Assembly (NCBI RefSeq): GCF_026262505.1
Contig: NC_067206.1
Location: 39,507,660-39,571,659, forward strand
Length of the DNA: 64,000 nt
Origin: Trichomonas vaginalis G3
Taxonomy: Eukaryota; Parabasalia; Trichomonadida; Trichomonadidae
Reading direction: 5' to 3'
The notes beneath the pieces were generated by a model. It did no database searches and was not told where the DNA came from. It was given only the letters and a program-made list of their open reading frames with translations. The position numbers and the translations under genes are program-made. How positions within the stretch are numbered: position 1 is the first letter of the stretch; the number at the start of each line of letters is the position of its first letter. Positions 58,196 through 64,000 of this stretch are shown piece after piece.

Positions 58196-59056
58196 TCAAT
58201 ACTTTTTCAGCACTTTTCCGTAGTTATATATGAAAGACAATTCGAGATAAAAGTCATAGTACAATGGAATAATATGTTGCACACCATTTGTTGTGAACCA
58301 AACTTGAAAGTCAGAGAAACTGTTACTAGGTGGTTCGTAGAATTTAGAAGCAAAGTCATAAAAGTCCTTACCAATACAAAGAAAACTGTTGTTGCTTGAA
58401 CTGAAACTTGCATGACACATGACATTTTGAGGGTCGAACACGTTTCTATAAACTGTCAAATCTGTTGGTGGGCGTATAAATTTAAACGGACCGTCAGGTG
58501 GTAATGGTTCGTTCTGGTTTAGTAACCGAAGAAATTGTGCCCAAGAACGTTTGTCTACTTCCCAAAATAAAAACTGTGTATCTCTTGGAGGGTTATTTTC
58601 AATCCTTTGAAATGAAACTGTGGAGTTCATCTTGTCATATTCTAGTTTCAGATAGTATGTTCCATTTAGTAAAGAATCGTATTTTTCTTGAAATTCCCAG
58701 TAGTATTTGTTTATTTGAGTTTGAAAGTCATTTAGAGTTTTTTCAAGACTTTCGTCTGAACGAATTGTAAAGATTCTCATTTCATCAAATTTGTCTATTA
58801 GACCATTAGGACCTCTATACTGACCATGAAAATATACTGCAAACATAAAAGCGTTAGTTCTATTTGAAAACAAAACTCTTCTAAATCCTATTGCCTTTGC
58901 ATCTGAAGGACTTTGAAGCCAACGAATTGGATAGTCAAACCTGTAAGTACGGGATGAAATTTCTTCATCTGATATAGTCCTACCGGCGTTTGTAAAGATA
59001 TAGTCTAACGGTTTTGTATCTGCTACTTTTGTTCTTTGTTTTTCAACCTGAAACAT
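58196..59056 (-). CDS. Conserved Maverick protein, candidate structural (286 residues)
   Basis: Homologue of 27688-28536: shared YRFDYPIRWLQSPSDAKAIG region, NNSFLCIGKDFYDF, and C-terminal SFSDFQVWFTTNG...IIPLYYDFYLELSFIYNY. Clearly more diverged from its element 2 partner than the neighbouring polymerase or integrase are from theirs, which suggests faster evolution, as expected for a surface protein, or a different source. Looks whole. The start follows TTTTACATATATTAA. Confidence 0.65.
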   Translation of the reverse strand: MFQVEKQRTKVADTKPLDYIFTNAGRTISDEEISSRTYRFDYPIRWLQSPSDAKAIGFRRVLFSNRTNAFMFAVYFHGQYRGPNGLIDKFDEMRIFTIRSDESLEKTLNDFQTQINKYYWEFQEKYDSLLNGTYYLKLEYDKMNSTVSFQRIENNPPRDTQFLFWEVDKRSWAQFLRLLNQNEPLPPDGPFKFIRPPTDLTVYRNVFDPQNVMCHASFSSSNNSFLCIGKDFYDFASKFYEPPSNSFSDFQVWFTTNGVQHIIPLYYDFYLELSFIYNYGKVLKKY

Positions 59057-59097
59057 TTAATATATGTAAAAATATATGGTTTTAAAAAATAAATTTT

Positions 59098-61241
59098 TTA
59101 CTTCATGCAATGTTTTATTTCTGTGCCGTCTTCAAGTATGCCCCAATATTTCCTTTTCGATATTACATGAACTTCGGAAAATACCTTATCTAGCTTAAAA
59201 CAGCCCATCTTTTCACCGACCATTCCCATTTCAATGAGTTTGTTATAGCCTTCTTCGTTCGTCATGAGTGCGTCGATGTTCTCATAGTAAACCTTGACTT
59301 TGGATTTGACTTCGGAGAAGAATTTGTTGTACTCGTCAAGGACTGCTTTTGCGAACTGAGGGTAAGACCAATGTTCGACAATAGGTTTTAATGTGGTTAC
59401 TAAGCCACTTTCACCTTCGGTAAATTCGTATTTCAAAACAAAAGGAGAAAACCTTTCAACAAAGTTGTCGACCTTCTCATAATGTTTACTCTTCATCTCT
59501 TGAGGTTTTTTAATGGAATACCCCCATGTCGAATTCATAAGCAATTTTAATGTCATTGCAAGTTTGGGGTTTGAAGCTTTCCTAATATCATACAGTTGTT
59601 GTATGACTTTTCCAACTGTATAGTTCCTTCCTGGGAACTCACCATCTTCGTTTGGAATTCCAGTCGGGATATATTGGACGAACCTCATGTATGCGGCGTT
59701 AAGGTCGACATAGTATATTTTTTCATCTGAGTCGAACTTATCGCATCCAATCGGACCAGTTTTTGGAAATTCAAGTGAGTCTCTTATCTTCTGAGAAACT
59801 TCTCCTGTTATCTCATAAACATCGTCGAAGCAACCTGTTTCATATAAAACCTTCTGACCTAACTCAGATGCTCTCCAATACAATTTGACGTCAATTGGAT
59901 GTCTCAATGGGAGTTTGTTTATAGCATCTTGAAGTTCTTGCAACCTCATTGGAAGTTCTTCTGGTTCAGGTTGGTATCCGAACAATCCAACTCCTTTTGG
60001 AACTGTGTACTTCTTTTGTACTAGAACTTTGTCTGGAACAACTTTTGGTCTTGCTAACAGTGAAAAGTTTGTTTCGTCTTTTGGTACAAAACTTTCTGTC
60101 AGCTTGTCATCTGGAATTGGTTCCAACAAACCTTTCTCGAAAAGAATGTTAACAGCTCTGACAATGTTGCACTTGCCTTTTCCGAACATAAGACTTTCGT
60201 TCAACATGAAGTGGTTGTGGACAATTACAATCTTCAACCATGGCAATTTGAAGTCAACAACATAGTCGTCATGTGAAGAACCTTTCTCAGTCGGAATGTT
60301 GACTCGGATATTCACATTTGCCAACGGTGCAATTTTAGCCAATTGACCTCTGAGCATGTACCTTGTCTTCACACATGACTCAAGATACTTCATTTTCTCT
60401 TCTGAAACAAGACCAGAGTTCCTGAGACATGTAAGAATACAAGGTTCATTGACAATTGTTTCAATTGAATTGTAAATTCCATACCTGGTTAAGTTAATGT
60501 CAGACTTGTTTATGAACGGGAAATACCCAGCATGTTGTCTGACTGCTTGAGGGTTGGGTTGGTACCATTCGAACTTCACGCTTGCAATCCCTTCAATCGC
60601 ATTCAAAATGTCTGAGTCGGAGTCAACCATTTGTTCTCTCTTTGTAGTCTTGAAAGCGTCAAGAAGTTGTGCGGCTGTTTGTTCATTGCCATGCGCATAG
60701 TAAATGTGACCATCTAAATCTGTTACGGTTAGTCTGAGATTGTATCCTTTCTTATTTCCGTCTTGTATGGCAGCAAGTACTCCCATGAAGCCTTCTTTGT
60801 TCTTTCCTTCGTCAAAGTTTACTGTAAAGGTTCGACAGATGTAATTTGACTTCTAACTTCACGGTACTTTTCATATGCATATCTTGTTCTTTCCATGGGA
60901 GCATGTGCATCTTCACCTTTTCCTTTTTTCCTTCTCAAAGGATGCAATTGTTCGTCATGTTTCCAGTAGAATCTGGCAAAGCCGTCGTGTCCTTCAACTT
61001 GAGGTTCACTAACATCGAAAGGCATGTTCATAAGACGTTCTTCTTCTAACCTCTCTAACCTGTTTGGATAATTTGTGCGTGCTGTTTCCAAGTCCATTTC
61101 ATAGGTCAGACCAGCCAGTTTGTCATAGACTTTTATGGGTCTTCCCTTCCTATATTTAAAATTCTTCGAAACTCTCCAACCATATCTTTGTAACTCTGCT
61201 TTTATTCTAGCAGATTTTCTATCCATTCTATATGGGGACAT
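59098..61241 (-). pseudogene. Divergent protein-primed family B DNA polymerase (element 3)
   Basis: Close sister of the element 2 polymerase. Motif A YYVDLNAAYMRF, motif B KLLMNSTWGYSI and motif C-like YYENIDALM are all present, as is the N-terminal Cys/His pair (NEPCILTCLRNSGL, IVIVHNHFML). No exonuclease motif found. About one break. The end (GILEDGTEIKHCMK) and start (MSPYRMDRKSARIKAELQRY) match element 2. The promoter TTTTTTTATTTTTATAAAA abuts the ATG. Confidence 0.82.
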
Positions 61242-61271
61242 TTTTATAAAAATAAAAAAATATTTTTTTCT

Positions 61272-61856
61272 TTACTTAACATAACCGCCTGCTGCCATAA
61301 GTCTTTGACGCCAACCCATACCAGCTAATGAAGGTTGACTTGGTTTAGTTTGGAAACTAAACTTTGGTTTTGGTTTATCTTCAGTTTTTGGCTCCCCTTC
61401 TTCTATCGGTCTTTCGTCACTTTTCGGTTCACCTGACTTTACTTCACTTGCAGGTATGGTTGTGTCGTCAACATCTTCGTAAATATCATATGCCATTTGT
61501 TTTTGTTTTCCTTTCAACTTTTTGTGTTTGTTGTAAAGTTTAGAATATTTCGACTCTAAGTCAATGAGATGTTCTATAATGAACTGTTGGTCAGTGAAGT
61601 AAACTTTTCCATCTGTTGTCTCGAAAGCTCCTTCAGACTTCAATATTTTATTTGTGAGAGTCTGTTTCTTTTTTGAGATACTAGCCGTTCCATTTCTATG
61701 AAAAGTGACTTTATAGTTAGGGTTTGTATTTCCAGACCTGGCACTTTCTATTATTGAATTTTTCTCTTCATCTGTAAGTTCTTTGACAGGTTTTGACAAT
61801 GGTTCTGAACTTTTTGTTTGTGGTGTCAAATCTACCGTTTCAACTTCTTCGGTCAT
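61272..61856 (-). CDS. Conserved Maverick protein, 194 residues
   Basis: Intact copy. A Thr/Glu/Ser-rich N-terminus, a globular middle (NPNYKVTFHRNGTASISKKK, FTDQQFIIEHLIDLESKYSK), a Pro/Lys/Glu-rich disordered linker and a conserved SLAGMGWRQRLMAAGGYVK C-terminus. Located directly before the polymerase gene in both elements, it may be a polymerase partner or terminal-protein precursor; inference from position only. Confidence 0.65.
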   Translation of the reverse strand: MTEEVETVDLTPQTKSSEPLSKPVKELTDEEKNSIIESARSGNTNPNYKVTFHRNGTASISKKKQTLTNKILKSEGAFETTDGKVYFTDQQFIIEHLIDLESKYSKLYNKHKKLKGKQKQMAYDIYEDVDDTTIPASEVKSGEPKSDERPIEEGEPKTEDKPKPKFSFQTKPSQPSLAGMGWRQRLMAAGGYVK

Positions 61857-61875
61857 TTCATCTCAGTAAAAAATT

Positions 61876-62031
61876 TTAGTTTGGTTTGTTTTCAACTGGT
61901 TGTTGTTGTTTTTTAAGTCGGTCTAAAACTTCCTGAGGTATAGGAAGAACTTGACAAACACGTGGTTGTGTAACTGCTGGAAGTCGACAAATCCATCTTG
62001 AACCCATTTGTCTCAATGCTGTATTGTTCAT
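61876..62031 (-). CDS. Small hypothetical protein, 51 residues
   Basis: MNNTALRQMGSRWICRLPAV then TQPRVCQVLPIPQEVLDRLK, ending in QQQPVENKPN. Equivalent of 31213-31377. The intergenic ACTGAGATGAAATG element on both sides is conserved between the two Mavericks. Function unknown. Confidence 0.58.
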   Translation of the reverse strand: MNNTALRQMGSRWICRLPAVTQPRVCQVLPIPQEVLDRLKKQQQPVENKPN

Positions 62032-62050
62032 TTCATCTCAGTAAAAAACT

Positions 62051-62452
62051 TTACATTCCCCACGTTTGAGGCGGTTGAGGTTGGTTATTGTTTACCCATT
62101 GTTGTGCATGGTTATATCCTCTGTTAAAGAATCTTTCACCTTGGTCCATATAGTGTCCTGCTTGGTTATAGTAGTCATTTGCTTTGTTATAATAGTTTCC
62201 TGCTTGTCTTCCTACATTGTCCATCCATCCTTGAACTTTTCCTCTTGTTTCAGGATTTGGAATAAGATTTGCTGCATCTCGTGCTACCTCCCAACCTTTC
62301 TGTACGGTTTGTATAATAGGTTGTGCTTTCTCTTTCAGTATACCTAATGTACTCAAAATCTTCCTTCCAACTCCAAATACACCTCTGGCTATTGTTCCCA
62401 CTGCGGGCAAAAATCTGGATGCAACTCCTGCTAATGCGCCAAATAAACCCAT
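62051..62452 (-). CDS. Amphipathic minor virion-type protein, 133 residues
   Basis: Intact copy. The N-terminus MGLFGALAGVASRFLPAVGT is hydrophobic/Gly-rich and continues into IARGVFGVGRKILSTLGIL, a cationic amphipathic pattern like membrane-active peptides (compare adenovirus protein VI in principle). A helical centre and a Tyr/Asn/Gln-rich tail (NYYNKANDYYNQAGHYMDQG) ending in Pro-rich QPQPPQTWGM follow. A role in particle entry is inference. Divergent from integrase across 17 bp. Confidence 0.62.
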   Translation of the reverse strand: MGLFGALAGVASRFLPAVGTIARGVFGVGRKILSTLGILKEKAQPIIQTVQKGWEVARDAANLIPNPETRGKVQGWMDNVGRQAGNYYNKANDYYNQAGHYMDQGERFFNRGYNHAQQWVNNNQPQPPQTWGM

Positions 62453-62469
62453 TTCTTATGGGTTAAAAA
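62453..62469. promoter_or_regulatory. 17-bp divergent promoter (element 3)
   Basis: TCTTATGGGTTAAAAA-type sequence separates the amphipathic protein and integrase starts, equivalent to 30777-30793 in element 2. Confidence 0.45.
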
Positions 62470-63427
62470 ATGACGAATCCAAACAAGGACCCCTATGTTT
62501 CTAAAGCGACAAAGAAAGCACTCATGGTAAAAATCTTTAGTTCAACACCAAATGCTTGGTTTATGGATATCTTGGAAAACATTCCGAGGTATAGAGAAGA
62601 TGGACCACCATACTGGCTAATATTTGTCGGTCAAAACACAAGATACTGTGAAGCCATACCATTATGGTCCAAAAATATTTTAGATGTGAAAACTGCTTTG
62701 ACAATATTCGTTGACAAATACCATCCAACAAAACTGACATCTGACTGTGAAAGTTCTTTCAAATCAGACGATATTAAAAACTATCTGCGTTCAAAAAATG
62801 TAAACCAATATTTCATTGTCGACCAAAACCATTCTGCTCTTGGTGTCATTGACAGTTGTATAAAAATCTTAAGAGACTTAAACCAACCACAAGGTGGTGA
62901 AGCAAATGAAATGTCATATGACGACAAGTATAGACACTTCTCCAGGCAAAGATGAGACAAGTTTTAAATATTTACAATAACCGTAAACAAAAAGGTTTGG
63001 GAAACCACTCCCCGAAGAAATGAAAAACAACCCTGACTTAGAGAAAGACTATATATTTAACAATTTAGTCAAAAGAGACAAACAAGAAAGAATGCCGGGC
63101 TTCAAACTTCAGAAAGGTGACAAAGTAAAAATAGAAATACCTAAACGCGACCCATATGAAAATACTATTGACTATGACAACAATGGGAACTCGACAGGTA
63201 CTCGCATTCGTGTTCGTAAAAATAGAAGAAAGTATACAAGAGAATATTATGAAGTTTTAGGCAAACATGGCAAAATGTACACACTGCAAGCAGAAGATAA
63301 AACTACTATTGTCAGACCTCGTTTCAAACTTGTCAAAGTTCAAGGTGGTATACTTTCAAAGACAGTTCCTAACAAATATAAGACAACTCCTGACGAATAT
63401 GCTAAAGAAGTTGAAAATGACGACTAA
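62470..63427 (+). pseudogene. Maverick rve-type integrase (element 3)
   Basis: Nearly identical to the element 2 integrase: WFMDILENIP, SDCESSF, LGVIDSCIKIL and the KLQKGDKVKIEIPKRD tail. It looks broken, about two breaks. Ends overlapping the fibre gene tail to tail by four bases, exactly as in element 2. Confidence 0.85.
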
Positions 63428-63906
63428 GCAATTCTATACCATGCGTAAACTGTCATGTAAGGTGGCATGTAGTCTTTACTCTGTCCCGTTGTTTGCGTAT
63501 ACCCTGAAACGCGATGTGTATGGTTTCCATCTCCCTGCGTGTCATCCAGTAACAAATTTATAGCAAACTTAACGTCGTCTTTAAATTCATATCCTTTACC
63601 TTTTGTCATTCCTGACCAATCCCAATATCTATGCTTATGCCAACCTGCTTGAGATGTACTTAAATCTATGTAGTGACTGTGTGCAGGTAGGTTTTCACCT
63701 GAAATCGTTTTACTTCCACCTGTTTCCTTTGAAGAGTTTGCACAATACAAAAACCTGTCGACTATTTGTTCCCATGCACCAACACCAAACATTGCTTGAG
63801 GACCTCTTGCTTCCATTGACGTGTAAATAGAACCTACTGGGTTCATTAAATCAAACATATGAGATATTATAGGATTTGTCTCTTTTGAACTTAAAATATA
63901 GTGCAA
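63424..63906 (-). CDS. Phage-fibre-like tip domain (element 3)
   Basis: 160 residues matching the C-terminal tip of the element 2 fibre (NPVGSIYTSMEARG, WEQIVDRFLYCANSS, LPAHSHYIDLS, GNHTHRVSGYTQTT, MPPYMTVYAWYR). Upstream of 63906 coding-like minus-strand sequence continues to the window edge, but the HxH shaft of element 2 is not seen, so the fibre here may have a different shaft. Partial. Confidence 0.7.
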   Translation of the reverse strand: MHYILSSKETNPIISHMFDLMNPVGSIYTSMEARGPQAMFGVGAWEQIVDRFLYCANSSKETGGSKTISGENLPAHSHYIDLSTSQAGWHKHRYWDWSGMTKGKGYEFKDDVKFAINLLLDDTQGDGNHTHRVSGYTQTTGQSKDYMPPYMTVYAWYRIA

Positions 63907-64000
63907 CTATTTCAGGTTTCTTCTGGTTTGTGTCAGAATATTTTTTATAATATAATCTTATGTTTTCAGGGTAGGTAAAGTCTTGACTATAATATTTATT

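Larger units (their letters stand above)
57545..64000. mobile_element. Maverick/Polinton element 3 (partial, inverted relative to element 2)
   Basis: Carries near-identical copies of the element 2 fibre tip, integrase, amphipathic protein, small gene, 194-residue protein, polymerase and 286-residue protein, in the opposite orientation. The order differs: the 286-residue protein lies beyond the polymerase and an HNH gene follows, where element 2 has its methyltransferase side. No terminal repeat on the left; the element is cut at the degenerate repeat. It continues beyond the window on the right. About three breaks in total; a recent copy. Confidence 0.85.

Overview
The window looks like a piece of a parabasalid genome, most likely Trichomonas vaginalis. 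It is AT-rich and its genes are intronless, short-leadered and tightly packed. More than half of it belongs to three Maverick/Polinton-type elements, and KilA-N genes and a Dam-like adenine methyltransferase, both typical of that genome, are present. The species name is an inference from content, not a database match. All Maverick parts are treated as fossil virus-like elements.

Layout. (1) 1-10550: part of Maverick element 1, a lineage distant from the other two. It holds a fused primase-polymerase/SF3 helicase, an 8.8-copy 128-bp repeat array, a DDE-type integrase, a large protein-primed family B DNA polymerase with an embedded HNH-like domain, and four unknown genes. What is visible looks whole. 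(2) 10551-11507: AT-rich spacer with two strong hairpins. (3) 11508-24911: one plus-strand locus not belonging to the Mavericks. A P-element-like transposase region (two overlapping frames) is followed by a ubiquitin-hydrolase-like (C19) domain and then 140 nearly identical 66-bp coding repeats (9.24 kb). (4) 24912-25816: spacer. (5) 25817-50780: Maverick element 2, complete end to end (24,964 bp), with terminal inverted repeats and a candidate TATGT target duplication. It carries a methyltransferase, phage-type fibre, integrase, divergent polymerase, HNH protein, KilA-N protein, packaging ATPase, SF3 helicase, minor and major capsid candidates and many small genes. Several genes are broken. 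(6) 50781-57544: gene-poor junk with two chains of back-to-back hairpins, a decayed Maverick fragment with KilA-N remnants, a 25-base N gap, a GC-rich islet and a degenerate purine-rich repeat. (7) 57545-64000: part of Maverick element 3, a close relative of element 2 in the opposite orientation, truncated on its left and leaving the window on its right.

How the genes fit together. Integrase inserts the element; the protein-primed polymerase and SF3 helicase replicate it; the ATPase, major capsid protein and jelly-roll-like proteins would package and build a particle; the fibre would bind a surface. Many element genes sit in divergent pairs sharing 17-36 bp promoters. At least three control motifs recur: an AT-rich block often containing TCTA/TTCTTA just before ATG, an AAAAAGTGTCA motif in the 34-38 kb block, and an iterated hexamer array upstream of KilA-N genes.

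The most unusual observations are the giant transposase/ubiquitin-hydrolase/140-repeat locus, the hairpin chains, the KilA-N control arrays whose half-site differs between copies, and the HNH-like insertion inside the element 1 polymerase.
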